A DNA stretch of 64,000 bases from NCBI GenBank assembly GCA_013397845.1, contig VZTG01009275.1, forward strand, positions 62,001 to 126,000, written 5' to 3'. Under the pieces are notes generated by a model that searched no databases, was not told where the DNA came from, and saw only the letters and a program-made list of their open reading frames with translations. Numbering within the stretch: position 1 is the first letter of the stretch; the number at the start of each line of letters is the position of its first letter. Shown here piece after piece: positions 39,201-53,000 of the stretch. The position numbers and the translations under genes are program-made. Source of the DNA: Melanocharis versteri. Taxonomy: Eukaryota > Chordata > Aves > Passeriformes > Melanocharitidae.

Positions 39201-42200
39201 AGACCTGGCTCCTGCCAAATGCAGGAAAATCAATTAATCCATCTCACTGCCAATCCATCTCAGTGGCAATCAAGTAATCAGCTGTCTGAATGCTATTTTC
39301 TATCAGTTACACATCCATTTCTCACCTCGTTTTAAAACAAGCATGGTTTATTTGGGAGAAAGAGTGTTGTAAACCCCACAAAAGGGTGAAATTCAATTTC
39401 ACACGAGTTTTTCTCCCTCACAAAATGCTTATTCATCTCTAATCTCTTCCTGGTATCAAGCCAGGCACCAGGCAAATGCACACTCAGGTTAATTTCTACA
39501 CTCAGAACCTTGACGTCCCTTGAATGAAAGAACAGACCAAGTAATGATTAAGATGCAAAAAACGTGGCTTTTTGGGGAAGCAAATGGTTGGAAATTGCTC
39601 TCAAACTACCCAAAAATGTTCCTGCCATGATGCTGGGCAGCTGGTGTGCTGTGGCTGCTGGTTATTGGAGTAACCCTTGTCTTACTGCTGTCTCTGTCAT
39701 CTTTTGTTTCTCCCAACAGCAGTACAGGGGTTTTCACAGTGCTTTTGTTCTGTGTCTTGTCTCGCATAAAGGGTCCTTAATTCAGGCTGCTACATGCTAA
39801 ATATTAATGTTCACCATTTTCATGTCTTCCATTATGGCCATTCTGTGTTGGCTTGTGCTGCTGTAAGGGAAAAAACAATCAGTTGTGTGCCTCCAGGGTA
39901 ATCCTGGTCTTAGCAGAAGGAAGAAACTGAAATTTAAATTCAACGCCTCCTAAGCCAGGCCGTTTCTGCTGACTCAGGTGTGTGTGTGATTCTGCCTGCC
40001 CTGGGGAATCCAGCGCTGCTCTCACACCTTCACACTCCCCCGGGCAGAGGAGAACCCTTCCTGCTCTGTCCCAGCACAGAACCCCGGGACAGCTGTGCCA
40101 GGGCACGAGGATTTTACAGGGGCATCAGAGACGGGTGGTGAAGATGGGCTGGCAGCTGGAGTTACTATAAAAGCTGGACTCTTAATTCTGCACAGACCCC
40201 TACTTTAAAAGAGACCAAATCTGCAGCCCTTTGGTCTCTAACTAACAGCCTTGGGACCCATTTTCCCAGCAGATTTTTTGTAGGCTGTGGCATACATCGA
40301 AGTCACAATAACCAGGAGAGGCTCAGGATAAAGTGGCAGCACATAAAGGTAATTCAGCTATGTAAATAGTGCTCCAGGAAACACAATACCTCTTCTTTAA
40401 GTGTGTAGCAGAAAGCTTCATTAAAAGTTTGTTTTGAAGTAATTTTTCTGCTCTTTGTTCTCTCTCAGTTCCTTTAAAGTTGTTTGGGCTTTTTTCCCCC
40501 TTGAAAACAAATCATAGTTAGAATAAAGAGACCGCTGACCTACATTCTCACAGCTGTGTTATACTTAATTGTGAGACGTGTCAAATGAAATTCAGGAGTG
40601 ATCATCACCAAGAAAGGCTGTGAAAACACCTACTGCTCAAACTCCTAGGCCTCCCCATTTGAAACCATCAGAATAATCTCTTTGAAAGATCCAAGCGGGA
40701 TGTCCAACGACTGAATTTTGCTTTGGAGACGCATCAGAGCAAGGCTCCTCACCTGGTGCTCAGCCCTCTTGCACAGTCCCTCAGCTGCTGGGACACTCTC
40801 CTTTGCTGTGGTTTTGGTGCACTGCCAGCACCAAACAAACCTGTGAGTATAACAAAGTTCAAGTCGAATTTGAACCCCTTGAGTAAAAAAGTCCATAATC
40901 CATGAGTCTACCAAGTTACAAATGTATGCAGCTGATGTGAGAAAATGAAATTTAGTGAAGACTTAGGAGATGCATCCAGTCCTTTAGCAGAGAAGTAAAC
41001 TATTGACAATGAAGAGCTGGAATTCTTTATTCCATTTGCTTATTTAGATAGCATTGTAAAAAAACCCTTCCTATTTCTTGTTCTTACATATAAAACACAC
41101 ATTCAGAGTGTGTTACAGAGTTCATGTTTAAGGCAGCAGACTATTTCTTAAGACTGCATGTATTTTCTTTGTGCAGCACCAGACACTCCATAAGGGAACA
41201 AAGGCTGGTAGTGAATTTCTGAGTTCGTTTTAAGAGGCTTTTGCTTATATTGCATTATTTCTCTCTTCATTGACTCTCTCAATGGCCTCTTGAATGAAAC
41301 ACCTGACACTCTCAGGGGTGACAAATCTTCTAGCGAGCAAGCAGCGTACAAAAGACAACATTAAACACCAACTGTCAACTTTTTTTGATCTCTGAGAGGC
41401 TGGAGGAAAAGGGTCTGTTCGTAGGACGATGCAAAGCAAACACTGGGCATGGGGAATGTTTGCCAGGCCAATAACCAGGTACCACCACACCTGGAGCAAG
41501 GAAGCAGCTGAGGCTGATGAGCTCTGTTTGCTTTCTGCGAGGGGGCTTCCATTTGGAGGAGGAGGAAGCTATAAAAGAGAGGATGATTTAAAACAATCCC
41601 CTGGAGTGAGCAGCAGCCAGAGGTGCTCAGTGGAGGGATGAGTTGTGTGGGGATTCTGTGGATCAGGCAGACCTGGGCCCTTGGGAGCAGCTCTGGGAGA
41701 AGGGGCAGGAGGCAGCCAGGCCCCTCAGGGAGGGCTCTGGGCACTGCAGGGTCAATGAAGGTGTTTGGCCTCAGCCAGTGAGGCCAGAAGCACAGAACAC
41801 ACCAAGCTGGCCCCTCCACAGATTCTGGCACTGGTGATGCTCCAGGTGAGCATTTCAGGGAGAAAAAGCAACCCCTCCTGCTGATCTTGGGACCGCGCTG
41901 AGCTGAGAGTCTCAGGCCAGAGGAGAACACTCCTGCCTCAGCCCCACTGCCTCCCCCTCGCTCTGGCAGCTCATGAAATATCCTGTGAGCGTTTCATCCT
42001 GTGAAATGTCCTCCCTCACCACTGCCACACGTGGAAACTGCTGATTGCCCAGCCACGGCTCTAATGAGTCCCCTGGTATTTACAGACACCGTTCATTTGG
42101 AGCAGGGTTACCTCACGGATAATTTTCCAGCACAAGCAGGAGTGAGGCACACCAGGGCAAACCTGACAATCATCGTTTCTGTCACCCATTCGTACAACGA

Positions 42201-43100
42201 CTACCCTGAAAATTCGGGTGAAAAATGTCGTTCTCGTTAGAGAGAGAACACAGCCCTGCCACGGGTGTACCAAGGAACATCGGTTTAGGTGATTTGAAAG
42301 TGAGATTTGTCCCACCTGTCCTGCCTTTCACCATACCAAAATTGACACAAACCAACCAAAAGAAACTCGTATCTCTCATATTCATTTTTGAGAAGACTTG
42401 GTACGTTTCTGCTGTTCTCCTGTTGTACAGCAGCCATAACCAAAATAATTTTTTCAGCATGTGTAATAATAGTTTTAAACAGATTTCTCATGAGATATAT
42501 CACTGCCTCAATAAAGAAAAGGCTTTTATCTTTTAAATACATTGTTCTGTATCCACATTTACCATCCTTCACCAACTCTATTTCATCATTGTCAATTTTT
42601 AGAGTCCTCAGTAGACCACAACCAAAAAAGTTAATGGGAAATAGTTCATTCTAACAATGAGCTTCTCCATTCAGGACAGGACACGACAATAAATACTGAT
42701 TTTGATGAATTCCATTTCAAAACATCCCATCCTGTGCCTTACACCAACACCCAGTGGAGCAGCAGGGCCTGTGTGTGCCCCAGGTATGTTTTACATCCTT
42801 GTTCCCATTTCTGCCCCAGTAAAGACAAAGGTGTTGCTTTCCGTGCATATAAAATGAAGAGCAAATCCTCCCATTTATGCCAGTCTGAGCCATCTCAGAT
42901 AAAAATACTGAACCCAAAGCTCTGCTCAGATCTTGCTCCTGCTGGATTTCCTGTTCAGTTTGGCTAACACAGGAGATTCCACTCGAATAAACAACCAAAT
43001 ATTGATATTTATGCAAACAGAACAAGCGGTGATGTAAACTTTTGAAGTTGGCTTGTGTGTGCTTCAAAACCAATAAACAGTATTTTTACTTTGAACCTTC
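36300..43100. other. Unique non-coding DNA, no gene recognised
   Basis: The 189-codon minus-strand open frame at 41361-41930 is Pro/Leu/Ser/Cys-rich and lies in a GC-richer patch (41400-41980) that is open in several frames; I treat it as composition-driven. A two-copy 16-base direct repeat is at 39236-39267. The block 42000-42330 keeps several CpGs in otherwise AT-rich sequence but matches no repeat I recognise. Confidence 0.55.
39236..39267. repeat. Two-copy 16-bp direct repeat
   Basis: aatccatctcactgcc (39236-39251) is followed directly by aatccatctcagtggc (39252-39267), differing at two positions. This is a small slippage duplication. Confidence 0.9.
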
Positions 43101-43139
43101 TATCTCAAACAGCAAGAAGAAGAAGCCTTTCAAGTAAAC

Positions 43140-43700
43140 AAATGTAATTCAAATCAAGACAGTACATGCAGTGTGAAATCTTCTACCACATCATAAGGCA
43201 GCAAGTACAGTACAGCTCAGCTGTACACCACTAATGCCAAGATTTTGTAGTAAAAACATTGACAGACCCTTAATTATTATAGTGCCTCCTGGCAGTGCTA
43301 TAATTAGATTGAACATAACTATTAGTCATCTTAATTAGTACACACATTCCTTGTTTAGCACAATAAAAATTACAAAGCAAGGATGCCACTTAATTAGGTG
43401 ACCTGGGAATTGATGCCTACCTATATTTCACTTTTATTTTAAGTGTCCTTACCGAGATTAAATCTAATATTTATAACCAAGAATGGGTATTTATATGGCA
43501 CTCCACCTGTACATAAAGTCACCTGTTAAATTAATATATATTAAATACCTCAAGGACATTTCTGAAGTTATGCCAGCAGTTCATTTGGAATTGTATTCCA
43601 AGGAAAGAAATACATCACAATTTTAGGAACTCAAGGTTAATTGCATATTCTAATAAGTGTCTTACATACCATAAATTTAAAAGGAAAGAAAGTGCATTCA
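43140..43700. promoter_or_regulatory. Candidate conserved element, homeodomain-core cluster
   Basis: Between about 43270 and 43400 there are four homeodomain-type cores: taattatta, ataattagat, cttaattagt and cttaattagg. A 14-bp palindrome ttaatatatattaa follows at 43531-43544, and gttaattgc near 43637. The block is free of simple repeats and of any long open frame. Such clusters are common in conserved enhancers near developmental genes, but AT-rich DNA also generates them by chance. Confidence 0.3.
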
Positions 43701-46700
43701 GTTAAGTCCCCATCAACCTTCCAGTTCTCCTGATGGTGCCTCATTGTGTCCTAGTGAAGTGCTGGACCTCTTTAAACCCTCTGCCCCAGCCACTGTCTGA
43801 GGGCTCCACTGAGTAGCCACACTCCAGAGAAATGCTTTTGAATTCGGAATCTCATCCATCACACATTTTAAACGAGCGGAAATTTGGTATAACTCATCCC
43901 TGGTGCTGTGAAAACCTCCTGCATTTCACAAGCACCCAAACTCCTGCAGTGCTGACAAGCTGTCTGAGGGCTTTGGTTGGATTTTGGGTCTCTGTCCACC
44001 TCAGAAAGTGGCAGAGCAAGGTGGTCTGGACACTTTCCCATTTCACAGGTCAACCAAGGAGTTATTTTTCTGAGGCTTATTGAAGCTTGTGGTCGAAAAT
44101 GGGCCCAGCTGTTTGTTTCACAGCATCAGACAACGATGCTACAGAATTGTTAATTATGTTTAACAATTTTAATTGCACATTGATCCGTACACAGCTTTCT
44201 TGAAACTAAAATGCGCCCACTTTGCCATCCACAGATACACCACATCCAGCAGGGGACACAGAATGAAGCAGCTGAGAGGCTGTGGTGTGCACTTTAGCTG
44301 TGTGAAAGCACTGACACCAGCCTGTGTGGAAGCCCTGAGTGGGCAGAGAGTCCTTCAGGTCACAATGAACAGCTCCAGCGTGATGCAACAGCACTCTGCA
44401 ATCAGACTGCTGCTCAGAACAAGAGCCCGCAAGAAAAATGAAGACAAAACAAAAAAGTCGTGACATTTGGTATAGAAACCAACGGCGTTTTCTTGCCAGG
44501 TACCTGCTGACATTGCCAGACTCCAACCTCCTCCCTCCAGCCCAGAAAGCTCACCACAGCACTTAGCAATCTGCTCACACCATCATTAAACCCATTATCC
44601 CTTAGTGATGGAAAAGTCTCTACAAATGCCACAATGCCACTGCTCTGTGACAAATCCCCCTCTCTCTAAGTGGGGAGCATTTAGTATTTACTATCACAGA
44701 TTAATTTGAATTTAAAGGAAAAAAAAAAGAATGAAAAAAATTGCTTCTGTAGGCAGACTATGGTAAATATCAATATGTTTCATCAGAGCTCCTCTTTCAT
44801 TAGTTCTAGACCAATTACAGCAACTATTTCTTCTCCAGGATAATTCATCAAGCTATTAATTAGAATATGGAAAACATGAAATTCTCTCTTACTTCCTCAC
44901 TGTAAAGGACTTTCCAATGATAATTGTTACAGATAAGGAGAAAATGGAAAAGTTATTGTTTGCCACAGATTAAGAGACTTGCCAAAAAATGTAGAAGAGT
45001 TGATATTCAATGCACCCAGCAACAGAAAAATAATATAATACATGTAAATAATTTAAGGCAACAACAGTATAAGTGCAGGAACTAATTTTTCTTACCATGA
45101 GTGGTTTCCCAATTCCTTCTACTTCATCAGACTGGAAATTTTCAAACCACAGGCTCCCCAGGAAATATTTCTGGCTACTTCAGGAAAATCTTTCAGTGAT
45201 GTGGCCCCAAGGTGAGGATGTCAGGATCCAAATCCTCTGGAAAAGCTGCACTGTGATTTCTTGTGCCCCCACGAATAGTGAGAAGAGGCAATTACTGTGA
45301 ATGCTTTTTCCATCATCCCCAGACAGCCTGACACTTGTGCTGGAAAAGTCTGCAGATGTAGGTCTGTAACAGGGACAGACAGAGCGGTGTCACAGGGCTC
45401 TGGCACACACAGGAGGTGAAGCTGGCACCATCTCTCTGATCTGATGGAAGAGCACAGGTCAGCCTGCACTGGATCACCTTGGATTTGCCAGATTTCCTTC
45501 TTAAACTGATAGTCTGCCAAAACAAAAGGAAACAAATGAAAGGAGTACAAGGCCAAGGTTCATGAGAAGTGATGATGCCACAGAGAAGAGACACCTGAGT
45601 AGGTGTGAGGGGGACTCAACTGATCCACCCACAACTCAGCAGGCATTCACTCCATTTTCTCCAGGTGCACACAACTCTCATCCCTTCCCAACGCTGTCCC
45701 TGTGCACCCCTGGCCACGGCCCAGGGCTCCTGAGGGGGCTCGTCAGGGGCAGGGGAGCCCAAGGTACCACACACTTTTAATTTACAGCATTTCCTCATTC
45801 CCCACGTCCTCCTTCCTGCATCTCCTCACCCCTGTAACAGACTGGATCTGTCCTGTCACAGCTCTGCTCTCCAGTCCCCAAGAACAGCTCTCGGGGTCGC
45901 ATTGCTCAGTTCTGACTCAGAACAGGCTCTCCCAGTGACACTGACAATGTAGAGCAAGGCTCTGCTTCGCTCTCCCCTCACGATTCTGCTTCTTCCTTTC
46001 AGGCAACCATCAGAAATACCTTCTCATGGCTCAGATAACAAACCCCTTTTCCCTTCACATTGTTTCTCCAAAATTGCACTCAGGAAAGGGGAAAGTGGTG
46101 CCTGGCAGTGAGGAGGAGGAAAAGAATGAGGAACAGCCCCACAAGCAACGAGGATGAGAAAGGAGCAGTGGCTACCATCACCTTTGCTCAACTTTATAAT
46201 TTATCTCTCAACTTCAAGACTCCAGTCTCGACAAATTCTGAAAGATTAAATAACAAGGGAGCAGGTGATTTGTTACCTTCTGCTCCAACATGAAACTTGT
46301 TCAGAAAGGGTTCACTGTCATCTCCACCAGGAACAGCATTTTGCAATTGAGGAGAACTGAATGAGCAACATAGATTCTGCTTTTTCACCCAAAATACACA
46401 CACATATTTTTGAAATATAGCACTGAAGGATTTTTCCTCAGGAAAGGTTTATTCATAATAAATAAAAGAAAAATAGTTTCAAGCTGAACTGCCTTCCAAA
46501 TTAGAGCTTGACTTCGGCATTTTCCATTTTATGAGTACAGCCTCTTGCTTTTATTAAGAGCAGTTGAAATTCTAATTTACTCGTGGTTGGATATAGTTCT
46601 TCATCCAACCCACAAAAAAATATTCAATTTATTGAAATGTTTCATTTTCAGATCATTCCAAGCTAATATTTGTTCAGCTCAGCTAAACTGAAAACCAGAA

Positions 46701-47413
46701 GCATATCTGTGTTTAAATATAGTGGAATAATTTCTTCCATCCCTGTATCTATGTCAGCCTAATCAGGTCACCAGTGGGATCTGTTGACTGGTAGAAACAC
46801 GAGGCTTTCTCTTTATGAAAAATGACTGACCTTGCTTTAAAGCAATTTAGTTTGTGTCAACATTGCCTTTCTCATTAAATAATAGGCTCTAAGTGGCATA
46901 TCCATTCTTCTTCAGCATAGACAAGAGCTCTTCAGGCAAGTTCTGGGATGCTATTTTTAGGCATCTCATAGTAATAACCTGCTCAGTGCACTGTTTGGAG
47001 TATGTCTACAATAATTATTCCTTGTCTGCTCTGCTGTATTGGTCAGCCCCAGAGAGAGCTCAGAAAAAATGTTAAATCTGCACCCTTTCTTGGATGCAGA
47101 AAGAATTTCAAATAAATGTAAACATTTGGTAGCACTCAGCTGTAAATAATACCAGAGCAACAAGTTCATTAAACATACACATGCCTCTGTCTGAAAATGC
47201 TGAACACCTCCAGCATAATTCTTCCTCGTTTAGTTGCTGAGATGACTCTTCAACCACTTCTCACTAATTCTCCCACATTTGCTATTTCCTGCATATATTA
47301 CCTGGCCAGTCATGCAAGTATTGGAGATGATAACACAGGTAATTTCATCTGTCAGAACCAAATGCGCGGCGAGAGGAAATATTTGATTCATTTGTCATTT
47401 TTCTTTTTTAGTA

Positions 47414-47452
47414 TTTCTTTTTTCCTTTCTTTCTCCCCCCTTATTTTAAATT
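47414..47452 (+). repeat. 39-nt pure pyrimidine tract
   Basis: The plus strand carries only C and T for 39 bases, ending in a C6 run and two T. Such tracts can form triplex (H-DNA) structures or act as strong polypyrimidine tracts, but no AG acceptor with an open exon follows closely. Confidence 0.9.
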
Positions 47453-49070
47453 TATTTTCTCATTATGGCCATTTCAAATAATCTCAGGCTGCTTTGTAAG
47501 AAGGTTCTTAGTCCAGCTCTCACGGTGAAATGCTTTACATTAACCCTGTCAGTATTCCCAGCAATTCCTAAGTATTTGCTGTTGTGATTACATGGAAATG
47601 CACTCCCCTGGAGCTAAACATTAGAAAGATGCAAAATCAGCCTAAGAGGATCTAATAAACATATTTAAATACATATTTATACCATCCCCATTATTAGAGC
47701 AGGTCATTAAACCCTTGCTCTGTGTTTTGGCTACTAAGGATAGAACAGAGGCTTATTCAGACTGCTCTGTAGTGACGAGTCATCTCTGCTGGGAAATCAT
47801 GGGAGATATCAGTGCTGTAGTAGCACACAAACAGCTCATCAGAGCTTTTTAATAATTTATTAATGTAGTCAATCTGGTGGCGTTTTACAGTGGTTATCAG
47901 AGGGCTGCAGTTAATAGTGTGGATTGGAGGGTCGAATATCCTCGTGTGCCCTCTGCAATGTTCCACAGGCCAGACTGGCACTGCTGTGACTGCACCAAAG
48001 CCCTGGTTTAACAAACCAACGCCTGTCTGCACCAGAGACCTGTCTCCAGCCCTCTACAGACATTATTTATAGGATCCCTTAGGGTTCTTGGTCAGATCTA
48101 GTGCAGTGTCACGTCACTACCCTTCCTCCAGGTGATGCTGTTAATCAGCATGATGTGATTTGTCATTTCTAGGTTGACGACATCCAGCTCTGTGGCTTTT
48201 CAAAGCTTAGCCTTGCATGTGCTGTCACACCATTTCAAACACATTGAGCTAAAGCAAAACTGCTTTCACTTGAAGTCAGATAAAAGAAGGTCTCTTAATG
48301 GCTCTGGGAACTTCGGAACATGCTGCTGTTTCCCAGGCTAAACTCTCTACGTGGAAAAACAATTTACAGCCTTGTGTTAGGACTTACTGTGTTCAAATTG
48401 CCTCAGCATGGTCCAGATAAATCTGAAAGCAACATAATACTTTAAGAAGAGATTCTGATTCCTGCTCCAGCAGGTCGGAGCGAGTCCCAGAGGGAAGAGC
48501 AGTGCAAGGGCAGAAGAGCAGGCAGTCCTGCCACCTGCCTCAGCCTGACCCCGGCCAGAGATGGAAGCAGCACCAGCTGGACAATCCAATCACATCACAC
48601 ACATTTTACTGGAGCAGCCCGTGGGTTGCTCCTCAGGGCTCAGCCTGGATGGACACAGGGCTGTGCAGCAGCACAAGGCACTCTGGCAGTGCTCAGGTGC
48701 TTCAGCACAACATCAGGGTGCCAGCCACAGCACCAACCTGAGAGCGTGAGCCAAAGGAGGAAACGGCAGCAGACAGTGCCAACAGCGGGCATTTTCAGTG
48801 CCATTCCTGATAAAAATACTGCTGCTACAATAAACCTCCCTGCTCGTGACTTCAACAGCTCCATGGCTAAAACAGGGACAGGCACGAGAGAGCTCCCCAA
48901 GCCCTACCAGCAGGGAAAAGTTGGACTCTTCGCTGAGGTGAAGTAGAAAAAACGGGCACAAAAAGCAATGAAAGGATGAAAGAAAACTGGGTTTGAACTA
49001 ACAAGGCCAAAGCAGTAAATCAGTGAAGGGATGTGATTTGCTGATCTCTCCAGTGTCAACAAGAATTAAT

Positions 49071-49096
49071 CCTTCTTTTTTCTTTTTTTTTCCCCT
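49071..49096 (+). repeat. 26-nt pyrimidine tract
   Basis: A T-dominated pyrimidine run, with no acceptor-plus-exon structure after it. Confidence 0.9.
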
Positions 49097-52000
49097 AAAA
49101 AATGAGTATTTCTTTCCCCTCAAATAAGTCTCCAATCCTTTCAGTCAGGTTGAAGTGTAATAGAGGGAGGGACACTAAAGCAATAAATAATTAAAAAGAC
49201 TGTTTCTAAGATTGTCAGTACTGATTACACACCAAAGCAGTCTTCTGATAAGCATGAGTGAAAAGGAGACCATAATATTTGGCAACATGAATCAAAGTTC
49301 TGATTCATTAAAGATTGACAACAAGGCCTAAATCTGTTTTGTGATATGCACATATTTATCACACTGATATTAAGTGGAATGGAAAGGTTTCCCAAGACCC
49401 GATGACTAAAATCTAGTCTATCAGTTTTTAAAAAACTAGTCTATTTTTTTTTTCAGTGTAGAGTTATAAAAATTGTTGAAGAGAATACTGCTGCTTAGAT
49501 TCATTTCCTCAGCTTTTAAAACAAACTTGAATTTAAAAGGTTGCAAAATCCTTACTAATTGTAAAAGTTGAAGTTTGTCCAATTCCCGATGAACTGTACC
49601 TAGTTAAACACCTGTTTAATCAAATCAAGCAAATCTTCAAAAAATCAAAGCTGTAGGGTACAGATTACTTCTAATCCTGGAGACATTAAAAGTCAGCACG
49701 ACAGTTAAATTTCTAGAGCTGAGGTCTGAACTACAAGGACAAAAAAAGTAATTGTATCAGAAAAAACATACGGAGAAAACTTAATTACGATGCAGAGAAA
49801 ACCAGAGCTGTTCTGGATTTTAAAAATGAAATAGCACTTTTTCATCTCCATCTGAAACACTGGAGCACTCTGTAGTTATTTGCCTGAACAGTGAAGAGAT
49901 GTCCAAGAAAAAATGTAGCAATTGTCTTTGCTCTCTAGGATCTTACAAAGATGTTATTCGTAATTTCTAGAACTGTGAAAGGCCTGGTGACAAAGGCATC
50001 AGTGCTTACTGGAAAAGAGGGGCTACTTCTGCACCCCAATTTTTCTAAGCATGGCCAGCAGGGATGCCTTGAGAGGCTTCCTGGGCTGATTGCTGCACGG
50101 CTACAGGGGGGGAAATAAAATAAAACAGGTTTTGCTTTTGCAAGGTTAAACATAAGGTCTGCAAGGCCTTGGTGTGAGCATCAAATTAGCTCAGGCTGGA
50201 AAGAGTATATGTGTGTGCCAGTTCTTTAACACAGCAGAAAGCACGAGATGCACTGCATGACCAAAATTCTACATATGCTATTCCTGAAGCTCAATTATCT
50301 CCAGCAGTGTTAAATTATCCCTCACGAAAAAGCAGCGAGGATGTGAAAACAAACAGACATTCTCCCATGCAACATAAGAAGCTGTTTGCCAGTAATGCTA
50401 GAAATGGAGCACTTTGCTACCAAATGGCTTTAAAGTCCATGAATTCCTATAATTAGCGGATTATGCCCTATAAATATCACTGCCATAATCCACAATCACA
50501 ATATTGATATAAACTTGCTTCAAGGGTATTAAGGGCAGTTTACTTTAGAAGTAAATATTTACTTATGTTTCTGTAAAACCCAGCTATCCCTTTAAATATT
50601 AAAACACCAAGTACATATTTCTTTTTTCTGTGCCCCTCCTCACAATAAACTGCTGTTCCAACAGTCCAGAAAATCCCAGTAATTCCGATGCAAAACGTAG
50701 AGACCAAATAACTAAATCAGAAGGTTTGCTTTTAAAGAATAAATAAAACCTATGAAAAGACACAGAGATATTTTAACTGATGTTTAAACACTCACAATAT
50801 TGGAAACAAGCTATGAAAAGAAATGGAGATGTGGCTATATTGAATCTCTGCAGAATGTTTCTGCCAGTCTTATCTTCCATATAGGCAATGAATAAAGCCA
50901 GAAGTAAATTCCTGAAGAAAGAAGAAAAGAGAAAATAAGATAATTTGCTGTGATTCTTTTCTGCTGCGGGAATTGTCTGTAATCTACAGCACATAGAAGC
51001 AAGCAACCAGTTGGAGCAGCTTTTGGAAAACAGAAGCAAAACCACTGCAGGTAATCAAGGCTCTGCTCCTTTTGGACTAAGAACAGAAAAACTCAGACTT
51101 ATTCTAAGACCTATTCACAGATCAATTTAAAATGTTACAATTTTAGAACCGGAGGTGTTGTCATCCTTTAACCAGAAGAACAATCCCTTATTCCAGTTCA
51201 GAAGATATGATCTTCTTACAATACCATAAAATTACTCAGTTCTAGTTGAATTTAATTGTTTCTTTGTTCCACGTTAGTTCACATTTTTATGAGTATTTAA
51301 AAAAAGACAACAAATTTGCAAATCTGAAGTTCGGGGATGATGCTCAGTGTTAGACAAACAGCTCAGTTTTTTATGTATTTTGATCTTGATGCTGAAATCC
51401 CTTGGAAGGATCACAGGATGCTCAGGCTTGTGGATCAGGCTCTGAGGCTGATTTATATTGTATCAAAAGGATCTGGGAACCAGACAACACTTTGATGCAG
51501 AGATTTTCCCATTCAAACCCAGTGGACTTCGTCCCCAAGTGGAAACACGGGAGCTACAACAGAGTACTGAAAGGATACAGTTTGCAGGACTTCCAGAGTC
51601 TGAGCAACCTAGCATGGAACTCAGCCCTGCTTTGCACAGAGAAGGTGACCAGGCTTTGGCATCACCCACGGTCCTTCCAGCCTGAGCTGTTCTTCAATGC
51701 TGTCGTTTTGCTGTGCATTAGTGGTTGAGAATTGCAGTTTATATTGGTGTCAGATCATGACACACACCCACACATGGCAAGGCTTTAGTTCTAGATCCCT
51801 GCTCAAACTCCAGCACAGGGCAGGCTGCAGGTTATGTTAAACAGATTAAACCCCCTCCAGGGTTACAGAGCCTAGCTGTGCACTCGGTCCTTAAAATACC
51901 TGAGAGTTTCTTTCAACTGTTGCCTTCACATGGCTTTGAGAAGGTCACAAATTCTGTTTCTCAGCTGAACAACTCTGCAACAGCTCACAGGGGTCATTCC

Positions 52001-52154
52001 TGCTCCTCAGGGCACTGAGAGGCTTCAGCAAAGAGAGCTGGGCACAGACACTGCCCACAGCCCCCCTGCCTGAGACCCTCTAAAGCCAGCCCAGCAAATT
52101 CTTCTGAACTCGTATTTGCTTCAAAAGAGGAATTACTTGACAATGATTTTGTAG

Positions 52155-52340
52155 CTTCTTTACACTGAGGGTGGCAGAGCCCTGGAGCAGCTGCCCAGGG
52201 AAGTTGTGGAGTTTCTCCCTGGAGACATCTAAACCCACCTGGACGTGTTCCTGTGTCACCTGCTCTGCGTGACCCTGCCCTGGCAGCGGGTTGGACTGGG
52301 TGATCTCCAGAGATCCCTCCCAACCTGAACTCTTCCGTGA
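52155..52340 (+). mobile_element. CR1 non-LTR retrotransposon fragment (3' end)
   Basis: The plus strand reads cttctttacactgagggtgg, cagctgcccagggaagttgt, ctaaacccacctggacgtgt and ggttggactgggtgatctcc, then ccctcccaacctgaactctt. This is the forward orientation of an avian CR1 3' end, the only copy on the plus strand here. The 3' terminus is at about 52340 with a decayed tail; the copy is 5'-truncated. The minus-strand open frame at 51994-52323 is translated antisense CR1 plus flank. Confidence 0.94.
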
Positions 52341-52499
52341 ATACCTCTTGCTTTATGAGTAGGGGTTTAAACAGCTGAAATAAATAATAGCTAAAGGTTA
52401 TGCTTGAAGCTGGATGGAAAAAGTAAAGTAAGGAAGGTCAGATTCTTCCAGTAATATTCTTATATTTCATATCCACAAAAAAGAAAGCTTGTATAATGC

Positions 52500-53000
52500 T
52501 AATGTATTATCCAAAAACTCTGCTGAAATTCAGCTGTGATGCTGCAAGAGTAATTCAGGTCACAGTTTAAGCCTGTCACATAATTAGTTTACATTTAATC
52601 AGACTGCTGGTATGTAAACATAATTACCGTTCTCAGACCTTTAATTGAAATTGTCACAGCACTACTGCAAGCTCCTTCCCCGGATCTGCTGGAGTGGATT
52701 TCCTGCTCATGGACACTAAGTGGGCATGACAGTTTCCCTGGAAAGTCTTCCACACACCAGCCTCACCCACACTGGACTCTTCCCAGGCACACTGGTGAAG
52801 AAACAGACACGACACCACACCTCAGCCCTCATCACAGATGTAATAAATTAAGTTCAGCTGGTGTTAATCAGGCTAATTACAATTAAGCTAATGCATTACC
52901 ACCAAACTCATGTACAATGGTTTTCAAGTGTGCCAGGAAAGCTTGTCTCTAATGGAATAAATCTATACAAACCACAATTTATGTGCAATAGCATCAAAGA
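52500..53000. promoter_or_regulatory. Candidate conserved element, homeodomain-core cluster
   Basis: Homeodomain-type cores recur: agtaattcag, cataattagt, cataattacc, tttaattgaa and gctaattacaattaagctaat, spread over about 400 bases with no simple repeat. The block has no open frame and differs in texture from the CR1 copy just upstream. It is a candidate distal enhancer; conservation in other genomes cannot be assessed here. Confidence 0.3.

Larger units (their letters stand above)
43750..52150. other. Unique non-coding DNA with AT-rich blocks
   Basis: No gene is recognised. Segments at about 47640-47960 and 49180-49400 combine TAAT cores, few stretches of low complexity and isolated retained CpGs, the look of conserved non-coding DNA. 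Pyrimidine tracts at 47414-47452 and 49071-49096 are listed separately. At 49413-49444 a short direct repeat (ctagtctat twice) brackets the symmetric agtttttaaaaaact. Open frames here are all under 110 codons without splice context. Confidence 0.55.

Noticed and set aside
41361..41930. 189-codon minus-strand open frame
   Set aside because: Composition-driven: the local patch is GC-rich and open in opposing frames, and no family is recognised.
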